Shown: in pieces, positions 36,132-48,000 of the stretch
Layout: every line of letters begins with the position of its first letter
Position numbering within the stretch: position 1 is the stretch's first letter
Source: Phytoseiulus persimilis
Lineage: Eukaryota; Arthropoda; Arachnida; Mesostigmata; Phytoseiidae
Direction of reading: 5' to 3'
DNA length: 64,000 nt
Assembly (NCBI GenBank): GCA_037576195.1
Contig: CM075103.1
Coordinates: forward strand, 21,576,001-21,640,000
Program-made: the position numbers and the translations under genes
Notes under the pieces: model-generated
Told to the model about the DNA's origin: nothing
Seen by the model: only the letters and a program-made list of their open reading frames with translations
The model's database searches: none

Positions 36132-38086
36132 ATGGAGACCATGGACAGCCTCTTGTCCGAAATGTTACAGAAGTTTCCCGAGGTTCCCCGCGACACTGTT
36201 ATAGCTCACGTCAAGCTGGTGAGGTCATCATCTGATGAAGAGTGCCCGTCCCACCTCACTCGCTGATGTCGGAACGGAGTGCTCTTAGATGACAGCGATT
36301 CTAATAAGCTGCTTAGTTACTGTCGCATTGTGTTGAGAAATCTGTGAAGAGACTACACGTCGAGCGTCTCGAACACCTTCGGGAACTTCCCAGTTGCGAC
36401 TCATGAATATTCCACTCTCGAAATTCGTGGAACGAGACTCTATAGGAGACTGTTTTTGCTCATGGGGATTCTCATCTCTCCCTCTGCGCCATTGCCACTT
36501 TCAGTATCCTCGGAATCGTACAGCACTTGTGAGCGAACTCTCCAGGGTCTCGTCAACTCTTGGAGCCACTCGGGGCGGAGGACAAAACGGTTCACGAGGG
36601 GAGGAGCTGTCGCAAATGTACTCGGACTTCGAGCCTTCCGGGCTGGATAATGCACATCTAGAGAGCGTGCCGATGCCAGAACCGCCACCATCACTGATAA
36701 TCACGCCACCACAAAGCCCGGAAAAGGTTTGGGATTAAAATCAGTCATGGAATACCCAAGTTGCGGATCCCGAGGTGTTATCATCGGAAGATATTCATGC
36801 GAAACTGCTCCTGATTTCCAGCAGAAGAACGCCCCGAAGCTCTGCATAGCGAAGAATCTCGGTTACGAAGCCTTCCTGCTACAGAATCAAAAGGACAGGC
36901 TTCGAGCCTTGGAAGAAGCAGCTCAGAAGAACCGAGAATGCTTGTTAAAGCTCAGAGATGAAGTCACTAGGAAGGAGAGGCTTTTCTTCGAGAAATCCGT
37001 TGAAGTCAACGAGGACAGCCCGAACATAACGATAGAAACCTTGCTCGAACTCGCGCAAGCCAATCGCCAGCTCTGCGTTCAAACCGACAGTCTCGTCACC
37101 GAAGTGGATCTCCATACCGATGGCCGAGCTCCGCTCGGATTTTACGATAACATCTACCCCGGCCCGGTAAGATCTCAGCGATTCTCCACCATGCGCTTCC
37201 CGACCCTGGAGGCGATTACCAAGTTGGTCGAAGTTGACGGATTTCTGACTTTCCGTGGACGAACGACATTTCCAAGCTCAATTTAAACTGTTTTTTTCCA
37301 GGACAACCCTCTCGCAACGATTCAGGAATCTTCCAACCGCCGAAAAGAGAAAGCAGTCGCCCGAGAGCTGCCAGCTCGTTGGAGCTGTGAGCATTGTACA
37401 TTCGCAAACCACCCGGACATCAGGAGCTGCGAAATGTGCCTGAACCCGAGATCTGCCGCATCTTCCATTGCGTCTAGTAAGTTTGACGATTCTTCTAGTG
37501 ACGGGGAATCATCTAGCTCCGATTCTCTCTCGCTGCCGGATAGCAGTGGCGACGAAAACGCGAACGATGGAATCGAGATCCAGGTGAAAAAAGAACCTAG
37601 GGGTAGATCTCCGATTTGTTTACGGATACGACAGCGCGCGCCCAAAGACACCGTGACGTTTCGGTTCTACAAAAATATCAACAGAGGTTAGACAGTGTGC
37701 TGTGTCTCCGAGAGACTCAACTCGATGCGTGTTCGAATGACCCAAGAAATGTTACTAACGATCGGGCTGTCGGTCCCACTTTGTGGAGTGTGGGAATAAC
37801 AATTTACGTTGGATCAACTGGACATGATCCGATCTATGAATAAGATCGTGAGCTAGAGAACTGAGAATTCCGTCCTAGCAGTCGAGGCATCCTTGACCAA
37901 GCTTGAGCATGACATTCGTCCTGACCGCCCGGAGAGGATTTCTCCGCCAGGAATCTCGTATGTTCTGAATCATCATCGATAGAATCGTTCTCTTTCTTGC
38001 AGATTAGCGAGACCTCTCGCGAAGCTGAAGAAACTGAAATGGATCGAGTTTTAATATATAGAAGCGTCGAATTCGTGTCTACATGA
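36132..38086 (+). CDS. TAB2/TAB3-like TAK1-binding adaptor
   Basis: Exon 1 (36132-36218) reads MLQKFPEVPRDTVI, the start of a CUE domain as in TAB2. Exon 36505-36726 (74 codons) is a disordered region ending PPPSLIITPPQSPEK. Exon 36822-37166 holds the coiled coil (QNQKDRLRALEEAAQKNREC and ELAQANRQLCVQTDSLVTEV) and the conserved FYDNI motif. Exon 37302-37583 holds the NZF zinc finger WSCEHCTFANHPDIRSCEMC, including the Thr-Phe pair that reads Lys63-linked ubiquitin in TAB2. The phases of these exons fit. A 55-bp candidate exon (36289-36343) that would complete the CUE domain does not keep the frame, so the 5' structure is unresolved. After the NZF a Ser/Asp-rich tail follows. It either splices from CAG|GTGAAA to 38003 (strong TTTCTTGCAG acceptor; 27 more residues, stop at 38086) or reads through to 37691. 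In known TAB2/3 the NZF is the extreme C-terminus. The inferred role is linking ubiquitin chains to TAK1 in NF-kB/JNK (Imd-type) signalling. Confidence 0.88.
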
Positions 38087-38176
38087 CGCTGAACAGGTAT
38101 TCGTAATATTCGATCGACCGCAGTGCGGAAAACAACATCCCCCTGTAAATATCAAGAATATATCATTTTAGTGTTT

Positions 38177-38182
38177 AATAAA
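38177..38182 (+). terminator. TAB2-like gene polyadenylation signal
   Basis: AATAAA 90 bp after the stop of the spliced form of the last exon. Confidence 0.65.
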
Positions 38183-38199
38183 AGCTCCGGATTGGAAAC

Positions 38200-39977
38200 T
38201 TTCGGTCCTAGTTGAATTGGTTGCTTTTCTACCGGGTTTCGTCAAGGAATTGGGAAGTCACATCGAGTTATTCTCTGCAAGATATCGAGGAACAGGGATC
38301 ACCCCGAGGCTGGCCCCGATAATTCTCTCGGTCAATCCCACGCACATCGGAGCTCAGTACAGGCCATCGGAATCACAGAAGAAGAAGAAGTCGGCCGCGA
38401 GTTCGTCGACCGCCACAGTCTGTGCAGAGTACAGATGACAGGAAAGTTGACTGCTATCTGAAAGACGCATCTTTTCCGTTTTTGTCCCCAAAATTAGTTT
38501 GAGAATTGGTGATTTGAGAGCATGACGAAGTCGACGCCCCACTCTTTCCCGATTCCCAACTCCAATAGGCTCTGAAATCGTCCAATCCTCAACGGATTTG
38601 CGATATCCTGAATGGATTCGATTCGTCGTCCACGCCCCCCCCCCCCCCCTCTTCCAACCACTCGTGTGCGGACCCAGCGCGAACTCGGAAAACGCGAGAA
38701 ACATCAGTTATTGCTCCCCCTCGTTTCGGTCACTCGCGTCTGGGATATGGCCAAAAGAAGGGCGACCATAGTCGTCGCTCAGCCTACAGCGAGCACCATG
38801 TAGAGTCGAGCTCTCAAGTTTTCGTACTTTTCGAGCAAATCGGGCGTTCTGACACACTTCAAATGACTTTATTATTGACGCGAATGCCGGACCGAATTAT
38901 CCCGTGTGAAATCAGCGGTTCCCCGCGCGATCGAGTCACACTCGTGCGTTTGAATATCAATAGCACAGGCTGAAGTGAGACCGCTGCAGCGAGCTCGACT
39001 GCCACGGTCATGCGGGAGGCGGAATGAACTGCAAACTACTCTTTGAATAGTTTCGAAGAGTATTTCCGAGTCGCTTGCCATACGCGGTATGGCAAGGATA
39101 AACGATAAGTGGCTCGGAAAGGTCGCTTCCCGCTGAAAACTCAGTTCTTGCTGCCGCATTGCATCAAAAAGATTGATTCGGATGACATCACTGGCGTTCT
39201 CTCATTCTACGAAGCCGATCTCAACTGCAGCACGAGTGCACTGTAGGTATCGGAAGTGGAGAATTTTCCGAAAATCTCACGTCAATGTGGTCGGTTTCCC
39301 GAAAAATCAACGGACTTTGACTACAGGGTTTGCCAGAAGTCCGATTTCCCTTGACATAGCCGGTATGAGTAAGATTCCCCTGCTCTATCGGCAAGCTGAG
39401 AGCCCGACGAGCATTCAGAATTATCCTTCTCGATCCCCGGGGGTCGGAAGCTGACCGCCAGGAGGTGGGTTGGCTGGGGATAAGTTTTGAGGGGCAGAAG
39501 TCGAGGAAGTTTTTAGACGGAAAATGATAGAAGCTGTATTTGTTCCTCTATCTTATAGCGGCGTTGCGGAAATTCGTCCTCTCTTGGGAAACTTGCATCC
39601 CTGGTCATGTCATGACCCTCGAGGCCCCACTCCTCTTTTCGGAACGATTTCGTCCAACTATTTTGAACGAATTCGCCTGTTAACCGTCTCTGCACGACAT
39701 CATCGAAATCGACCAAGTCGATGCAGCTCAGAACTGCGGAGGCCTTCCGATGGGGTGGATTATCTCTCCGCGTACCTGCCGTAGTAAAAAAACAGTAGTC
39801 ATCCGAGCTGCCAATCTATCGTGCGGCATCAGTAGCTTTTCTCCTGAGGATGAACTACAGCGGGAAGGAAAGAGAGTTACTCTTCTATTTCAAAACAGGT
39901 CTCGGATAGGACCTGTCGAGTCCATCACGATTTCAATACGCGGTGCCAGGAAAATATCGGTCGAAAGTGTCATGCTA
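38200..39977. other. no identified gene; possible minus-strand exons
   Basis: Minus frames at 39,159-38,872 (stop overlapping AATAAA) and at about 39,770-39,513 (after a TTTTTTTACTACGGCAG acceptor; VLSCIDLVDFDDVVQRRL) look protein-like, but phases and family are unknown and a plus-strand frame overlaps the second. A poly(C) tract lies at 38635-38649. Confidence 0.4.
38635..38649. repeat. poly(C) tract, 15 bp
   Basis: Uninterrupted run of 15 C in intergenic sequence. Confidence 0.95.
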
Positions 39978-39983
39978 TTTATT
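39978..39983 (-). terminator. RNF121 polyadenylation signal
   Basis: AATAAA on the minus strand about 355 bp downstream of the RNF121 stop. Confidence 0.6.
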
Positions 39984-40337
39984 GACCGGCCTCGAAAAGT
40001 GTGCAACGAAGGCGACATGTGGGATGTTGAAGATGACAGGAGCACCGTGAAATGTACAATCCTCTACGCGGATGGAGTAAATCGATCGATAGATCGACAA
40101 AACAACCGAGCAATCAACCTGCCTTTCAGTCAGTCAGCCAGGGTGAGCTGGCAAAAGCACACCAAGAGATCCCTTTCCATCAACGAACAATATTTACATC
40201 GCTTCATTCTTCGCAAAAGTTGCCGTCCGTCTGTTCGTATATCATTTGAAATACAACGGAATCCATCGTTCCGTCACGAACTCAGACTCGACGCACGTTT
40301 CCGCCTGGTACCCCGTTTCCCCGGAAGGCAAGTGGAA

Positions 40338-41789
40338 TCACTCGAAGCCCATGTACCAGTTGAAGCCTTGTGTCGCTCCAATGATGATGGGTTGCCATAC
40401 CAACGCATAGCGTATCAAATCGAGAAAATGGCCGTAGATCATGTGGGGTTTCTCCCAGGGGTTTTTGAAAAGCTTTTGGAGGTCAACTTTTTCCTTGCAA
40501 TACGGACAGGTCTGCTTTTTACCTACGACGCACCAGCCTCGGATACAGAATTCGTGGAATGAGTGCGAGCACGGTAGCGTGTACCGCTCCTCGACAACAG
40601 CGTCTTCGTTCTTCTCGATCATGATTTTTTGGGCGCATACGGCGCACGTATCTTTGTCGAGATTACGATAGGGAACCCCGCTGTCAGTGTAGTAGCCGAT
40701 CGTGCACGCCATCCGGTCGGTGACGACCTCAGCGATATCGCGACCTAAAACACCGTAGTAGACCCCGTAGAAGAAGAGAAGGGTCCCGAATTTGAAAGCT
40801 GCGTCGGGTACTGAGAAAAACAAATGGGCTCCTCCGAGCAAAGTACCGAGAAGAACCAGGTATCTGGAAAGAGCCCGGAAATCCAGTGAGATATCGTACT
40901 CGTTCAGCTGAGACGAGACTGTAGGCAATGATGAGCATTCCCGAATCTGACGAAGATACCTAGCTGCATGGATGCATTTCTCAACTCCGGGGGAGCTGTA
41001 TGACCTACCCTAGGATGCCGAGTCCCACACTCTGTAGATGGATACAGTAGAACCATTTGTACACCCAACGCGGAGTTGTTTTCTCAATCGGCTTTTTCAG
41101 CGCTTTTCGAATTACGACGCCTGTTATGATTGTGAAGATCGACCAAACGAAAATGAATCTCCAATAACCGGCGTTGAGCGATATGGCCAAAGGTATCAGC
41201 CAGAGCCCTGTGGGAAGAGACAATATCGAATTTGGTCGGATCCGATCGATCCTTTTCGAATCTGACTCCATCAAATCGCTGCGATCGCTGCTTCACCAGG
41301 ATAGTCGGCCTGTCTTCGCTAGATGCGCAACGCTCGAGAAAAACTCACCCCACATTGTGAATTGCCTGTACGAGCTGTAGTGTTTCTCTTTCCAGACGAC
41401 GATCAGGATTTGTGTCGCCATCACACCGAATATCAGGCTGATTCCCATCCAAAAATGCATCTCCTCGTGTCCCTTGTGTTTCTCATGGAATCTAAGGCCA
41501 GAAGGGACATCATTGGAAGAGAGCATCGAGAAGGATATATTCAAGATTTCTCCAACGCCAGGTCGTAATAAGGCTCTGTTTGAAGCTCGATCAGAGTCGA
41601 AACTGACATCTGTCACGATTGACGGATCTACCTGGCGTGTGTTATCCGCATCCGCATTTCTTCGTCCAAATGTGAAATGTCCTTCTCTGGGTCATCGAGG
41701 TACTCTCGAGGAACAGCGCCATGGAGATGTCCATAGGCTGTAGCGTATAAGCTTACGAAGACCACGAGAATTTTCCTTGGGTCCGGCAT
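40338..41789 (-). CDS. RNF121: RING finger E3 ligase RNF121
   Basis: Four exons (41789-41632, 41491-41349, 41207-41009, 40863-40338) joined at GT-AG introns of about 140 bp with matching phases give 341 residues (human RNF121 has 327). The protein has several membrane segments (about 64-84, 103-135, 164-183, 190-207, 317-332). Signature stretches are HEKHKGHEEMH, TTPRWVYKWF and YGVYYGVLGRDIAEVV. A RING-H2 finger follows with ligands C240, C243, C265, H267, H270, C273, C286 and C289 (CSHSFHEFCIRGWC, GKKQTCPYCKEKVDLQ). The end WQPIIIGATQGFNWYMG matches the family. RNF121 is an ER/Golgi membrane ubiquitin ligase linked to membrane-protein quality control and NF-kB signalling in vertebrates. The N-terminus here (MPDPRKILVVFVSLYATAYG) looks like a signal peptide or signal anchor, which differs from the acidic start of the human protein. 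All RING ligands are intact. Confidence 0.96.
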
Positions 41790-42064
41790 CCTGGAGATCG
41801 CGAATAGGCTCTAGAAGGGAACATCAGAACTGAACACTTGAGGCCTCTCACGCTCCTGCTGACGCATTGTCTATCGAGTTCTCTCATGAGATAGTTCAAC
41901 ACACGGTCATAAATCGGCTCCAGATGGAAGTTGTCACCGTGCAAAAGTAGTGCCGGCAGATCGATGCTCCTCCGAGTATCGATCTCTCGCTTAGAAACAC
42001 TGTACAACTTGCCCTTCGGAGCCACAATCTCTAACATCGGCTTGCCAAGGTCGTTGGAGCCAGC
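41753..42064 (-). CDS. unidentified exon overlapping the RNF121 5' end
   Basis: After a strong acceptor (CGCAATTATTGTCACAG, ending at 42065) a minus frame of 103 sense codons in phase 0 reads GKPMLEIVAPKGKLYSVSKR, LPALLLHGDNFHLEPIYDRV and LNYLMRELDRQC. It then either reaches a stop at 41753, inside RNF121 exon 1 in another frame, or leaves at an AGC|GTGAGA donor near 41,835. The composition is convincingly protein-like, but no family is recognised. If real it is the 3' part of a gene just upstream of RNF121 on the same strand, overlapping it by 37 bp, or an exon spliced past RNF121. A CCAAGATGGCGGCC start-like motif near 42,515 on the minus strand could mark its first exon. Confidence 0.42.
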   Translation of the reverse strand, partial: AGSNDLGKPMLEIVAPKGKLYSVSKREIDTRRSIDLPALLLHGDNFHLEPIYDRVLNYLMRELDRQCVSRSVRGLKCSVLMFPSRAYSRSPGCRTQGKFSWSS

Positions 42065-45000
42065 CTGTGACAATAATTGCGACAGGACCCGAATCTCGAT
42101 TTCAATGACTCCGACTCTCCCCACTGAGCAGATCAGTTAGATCAGTTGACTTGCACCGGAGACGGAATTAAACCGGTGCTGGATCGCGGCTGGGCTCGAA
42201 ATTTCTCTCGTCACTCTCACGTTCCAGTGACCACTCTCTATGCTTCTCGTAATCGAGCAATACAACGGCGGAGCATTAGAGAAAAGCAAACGTCCACGTC
42301 GTTTTCACCGCGAAAACGCACTCCACTCGAGTGGAGAATGCTCTATACTGTCTGTATTTCCGGCAACTCACTCTTCTTGCTGAGAACTTGTACAAGCCGA
42401 CGTTGAGATCCCTATTGAAAATCTCAACCGGCTTCGGCACAGTTGGAAATGTTTTCTAAACCGTCATCATTGCAGGCGCTACAGGGATGGCTGTTCCAGT
42501 AGTGACAGTCGTTCCGAACAGTATGTGGGCCGCCATCTTGGTAGTTTTTTTTGCAGCCAGCTGTGATCGAAGGGAGAACTCGCGAGTCTAGAACGAGCTG
42601 CGTCCTGTAAATCGGATGTCTGGTCGGAGATCTCGAGAATACTCTCGGTCGTTCAGATTTATCGAGCCCGGCACCCCGCCCAGATGATCCATCTGAGCGA
42701 GCCAGCGCGGAGATTTTCAAATTTTCCGCGGGAAACCTAACGGGGCGGCTGAGAGGAGATGCGGCCTTGCCGGACACAGGCCTGAAAGCGGCCCTGATCC
42801 TCGCCGAGGGCAGCTCTCATGGAGAGCTGCCCTTCCCCGAGAGAACAGACGAGGACTCTGATGCATGTTAAGGGAATTTATCTCCGAATTTCTCAACAAC
42901 TCAGCTGAGCGCCAAATGGCTCGCGGAGTCGGATGTCACTTTCACACTGATCGGCGACGTAGCCGTACCATCTCTTGAAACTAATTCTACGTCAGGCCGA
43001 CGATCTGGAAGCGTACAAGTTTCACTTGCTGCTCATCAAGTTTTGCAAGTTTCGACTTTCACTGATGTTATTGACCTTTTGATGAGACGGTTGCAAATTG
43101 AACTGGATCTAATTGAACTCAGTGGAGCGTCACTCAGCCTCCCCGCAGATCCAATATTTGCTCGTCGCCGGGAACGAGATTGAAAGTGGAAGCGTGAACG
43201 CTCTCGTCAAACCAAGGGTCACGCTATTCACAACTACTGATAAGCACAGATTTCGGAATCCCCTCGTCACACCGAGTATTTTGAACGGAGGGAATCTCGC
43301 ATTTTCGGAGGTGAAAAGAACAAAGGGTAGAAGTGAACCTTCGCAAACTTTCTCGAGGTTCGTGAAGGAAAGGAGGAGGAAGGATTGGAGTTCTCGTTGG
43401 TTTTTTGGTGTGGGGGGCGGAGTTCGCTGCGTCATAACCGCTTCTGGGAACCGGCGAAAAGACTCAAGCTTGGTGGGTATGGCTTGAGATCCGGGGATCA
43501 CGGACGGAAGCAGCGTCGGCGGGGAGCTGGAGGTGGTGGATTTCGAAATTCAGACCTTCTCGGACAGAGCAAGTGGCCGCCACGTTTGCCCGAAAACATG
43601 GAAGCCATAGAATGCATCCTCGAAGCAAGAGCGTCAGTGGTCGGGACCGCGATCGCCGCTTTGGCCCGTGTATCTGTTGGATGAAGTTTGATGTACCCAA
43701 GTGGCTGGGTGCCTGTCATCGACTGAATTGCTCTCAGTCCACGTCTTCATATTGACTTCGACAGCGACTCGACAACCTCTCCCTTTCAAATTTCCTGCTT
43801 TAAAAGATTATCATGATGCCCCTGAAATCGTCACTAAAAATCAGTTTAACTTTGCAGCGGGTTTACTTTCGGGGCCTCGGGAACATGTATCAGAAAAATG
43901 TGAGATCGGAATGACTCTCCCAGTCAGTGCCTGGTGATGGGCTGCGCGACGCTCCAACGGAAGCTCGACGCTGTTTCGACGGGTCTGTCGACGATGCGAG
44001 TGAACATGCGGGTCAGCTCTTCCAGAACAGGCGAACTTAGCCTCTGCTGTGGATTTCTCAAATATGGAATCAGGTTGAAATAATCGAAACACCGTATCTG
44101 TTCTCTACGCAACACCTTAAGGATCCTCAACTCTCCATTGAGCCGATTTGGCTATGATCTCCCATCCGGCCAGGGTTCTTTCACGTTCACAAACTCAAAA
44201 ACAGCCGAGCTAACTGATGGTACTGGTCTCGATGTGACCGCGAGTGTTGTAATAATTCGCTCACCACTAACCCACAGCCCGGCTGAGGCCGTACGGCGGC
44301 CTTACGTCGGCGGATATCAGGGATACCAAGACAACATCGAACATGAAACCTGAGAGAAAACCAGAACACAGCGATTGTGAGAACTCCGGGTTGAATCTCG
44401 CCGCGGCTGATGTGGACGCTTCCGAGTTCAAATTTCAATATGTTTCCTCAACATATGGTCAGAAACACCCCGACCCTCAATTCTCCCCTTCAATCCCCCA
44501 CTCTTCACGAACCGGTACCGGTTGTCTCTTCAGAGAATCGGAAGCCGTCTCAGATCAACCCTCGAATTCTCCCGGATCTCTCCGTCAACGGGAGCGAGAG
44601 CTCCATCAGCGCATTCGAGTGGAAGATCCTAGGACGGCCGGGGTCTCGAGTGTCACAATATGATATCGGATCCGAGTCAACATTATTACAAAAATTGCGT
44701 GACATTAGAGGAACCAGCCGCAAGCCATATCATGGGACTCAGGGCATGAAGTGGGATGAGTCCCAGAAAACTCTTCGATACACGCAAGCACGTTTCTGCG
44801 GAAAGTCGCGGCGCGTTTCAGAGAAGGGACTTGTCTCCCCATCCATCCAGCGCAGATGTCGGAATATTATTCTCATGGAGACCTTCCTTATCGTTGTTGA
44901 TCCGCTCCCGAGTCACGTCAAGGAAGGCTGCTGAGGACAGAATCTGGGTCACGCGCGGCACATAATCCCTTGCCAGAGCCCGCCAGGACAGCCGCTCGAG

Positions 45001-48000
45001 TTCCAAACTCTGTTACAACAGGCTGCCGGCATGTCTCTGACCGCTGCGGAACGATTCCCGGCCCGGTCTCGGTTGCCATTGGACTTCAACTGTTGAAATT
45101 GGGTGTGATTCATTTGAGAAAATAGTCGTCCCATCGCGATCCAACTCATCTTTGCTGACGTTCCAGCGGAACAATCGACAAATTCTCCTCCTCGTCATTG
45201 TGTGAATAATGAAGAGTTGCCACAGCGGGATCATCAGCTGCAATCGTGGAGTTCCGCTCGCTCTTTGGGAACGACTCGTGGCGAGCATCGCTGATAAAAA
45301 AAAAGCGTAGGAAGTATCCTTCACAAGCTGTGACTCTCGCCGACGACGGAAACGGTGCGCGTTTTTTTTCTGGTTTCTACATCCAGACGGGCGAACTAAT
45401 AGAAGGATAGATTCGAGCAAAGATGCGAGGGTGATACAATCCCTGCTGACGAAACGCATACTCTTTCGACGTGTTCGTTCGCAAACCGAGGATTTCGACA
45501 TTGATCGCATGCATATTCCATCGCGAGATCGGAGCGACGAGGAGCAGAGACGAGTCTACTTCCTAAGATGATCTCTTGTGGGTCGGTTGGGATGAAAGGA
45601 GCTCAAGGGTCACATGGGTAACGGTACTTCAGGACCGCGGGGCACAGTACCGGCGAGAAGCCCCTCGTATTAGTGAGAGCGGGGAAGCTCTCCGCCGGCG
45701 CGATTCATCGCATCGACTTCATTCAAACTTCGCAGCGCCAGATAATGAACAGAAGCAGTCTCTAGCCGCTGACTTATGAGCGGTTATTTGTTGTATCGTC
45801 GTATTGAGCAAAGTTTTGCGCTCGACTGGTTCTAACTTGACAAAAGACCTCGTTCCATGGAGGCAACTTGATGACAGCAAGACCATTGTTTCAAACAGAG
45901 GATCGTAGGTGTGTTCAGGCCCAAACCCGCTCGCACTGGACAACATTCGGGAATTGCGATCGATGGCCTCCGGTGAATATAACGTAAGTGGAGAGATGAG
46001 CCGCGAGCTCACAAGTTTCAGACGTCGGCGGGCCCCGGCGCGGATTCAACTCTCCCGATCGAGAGTTAAATAAAGTTTGCAAGCCGCACAACTGTAGCCA
46101 GAATGCTGTTCGAATCCATCATTCGTTGCCCTATTGGCGCGTTGTCGTCGCTCGCTGGTCCTATTCGTGAATGAAGCCAGAAATCCATTAGAAGACGGAA
46201 TCCGCGAAATCGTTTGCAGAGAAAAAACAATCGCTGTGGGCTGCATTGTCGGCTCTGTTTGTCCCGACGTTCGTTCGTGTGTCTGCGTGTGGATTCGCGT
46301 CCGCAGCGCCGAGTTGGCCACACGAATGTTCTAAGCTGACCAGTAGTGAGATTGCGCCGCCAGTGGCTTCAACGAGTAGCTAGCGGGCCGGTCGTCGGTA
46401 TATATCATTGTCTTCAGAGCGTTTCAATTCTTTGCTTCGAGCGCCAAGGACCAAACGCCTCCGTGAGATATTCCAGAAGTAGCAGGACTTCCAACTCGCT
46501 TTCCGCTGGGAATTCTCGTTGTCCGAGCCTTGCCACAGAAGGATCGGTCGCCGCTTCTGTGTATGGGATTTGGTACGTCGCCCTATTCACGAGATTCCGC
46601 TGAGGTTGACGCAGCGGATACCTCCATTCGGCCTCGTCGAACCACGATCTCTCCGTCTCAGTTGTCGCTGCTACGAGATTATGGAGAAGAGAGTCATGAG
46701 ACAAAATATCGTCGGGAAGAGGGGATAATTCGAAATCAGTGGGTCTTCCAGAGAAAGAAATTATAGATATCGTGCTGCCAGGATGGAAGATCCCTCGAGA
46801 GCGTGGGGAGCATGATGAAGAGCTGACTGGGACTTCATGGATTCAGCAAAAGTTAGCTTTCAACACGGAGTTGATGTCAGAAAATTGGGTCCGTATCTGT
46901 ACTGTTAGCGGAGTCACATTCAGTCCTTCCAGACTTCTGCGAAGCTTCTGGGACTACCCCGTGAACGATGCCGCAACGCTGACCCAGGGCCGAGTGATTC
47001 TTATCTGAGATCTGTGTCAAATACGGAAAGCAGGTGATGATGCGTCACTCCGAACTTGGCAAAACCGGAGCTTTGACTCATCACAAGAAGTGAACGTGTT
47101 AAGGCTCCGGAACGACACGTCGAGTCTGATCGCTAATGAGTGGAGCCCGAAAGTTTCAAGATTCACCGATCGCCCTCCATCAATCCTTCGATAAATGCTA
47201 CATGGGGAAATGGCTCGATGAAGGATGCCCGATGGCCCATCAAACGTTCATCATAACACGTGAAGCCCTGCGAGGGTCCCATGCAGCGCTTCTCGGAGGC
47301 CCCGAAGACATTTGCTCTTGAGCCTTTCGAGGTACCTATTGCCGATCAGAAGTTTACGTAGCTTATGAACTGAAAAAACTGAAGAAATATCTCGTAGTTA
47401 GACCTCGACTCGCACGAATGGAACCGGAGAATCTAGCGGGGAACGCTCCAGCAAGGCTGGAAGCTCTGAGGAAGCGCTAGCCTTCTCGGATCGTGGCGCT
47501 CTTTGGAACAATCGCTCAGTCGTGGAGGAAAATGTCGATTACCCATCAGACATTGTGAATAGGTGGATGGAGCATAGTTATGAGAGCTGGACATTCAGGG
47601 ACTTGTGGTGACATTTGAAAAGCTCAAAAACGATCCAGAACAATTAAGACCCGTGTCTACCGCGTTCAGCTCCCATTCTGTCTTTCGAAACATATCCGCA
47701 GAACGTGGTCGTCCAAATCATCAGCTCGGTCGAGAGACTCAGGATCTGATCCAGATTTTTCTGCAGCCGAACTACCTGATGGCACCTCTGACTTCCCTCT
47801 CCTGGGCTGCTCGTCTAATTTCCGTACGAGGTCTGTAAAGTCAGAAACTTGAATGTACTCAGCCACTCCTCATAATGTTACCCAATTTTCTGGCAAAGAT
47901 CCTGAGCTTCTCACTTCGTGAAGATACTATCTTTCTTGAGGACATTTGATCGGAACATAGACAAAGAAACTCTCACTACCGAAATGCGGTCTTGACTAAT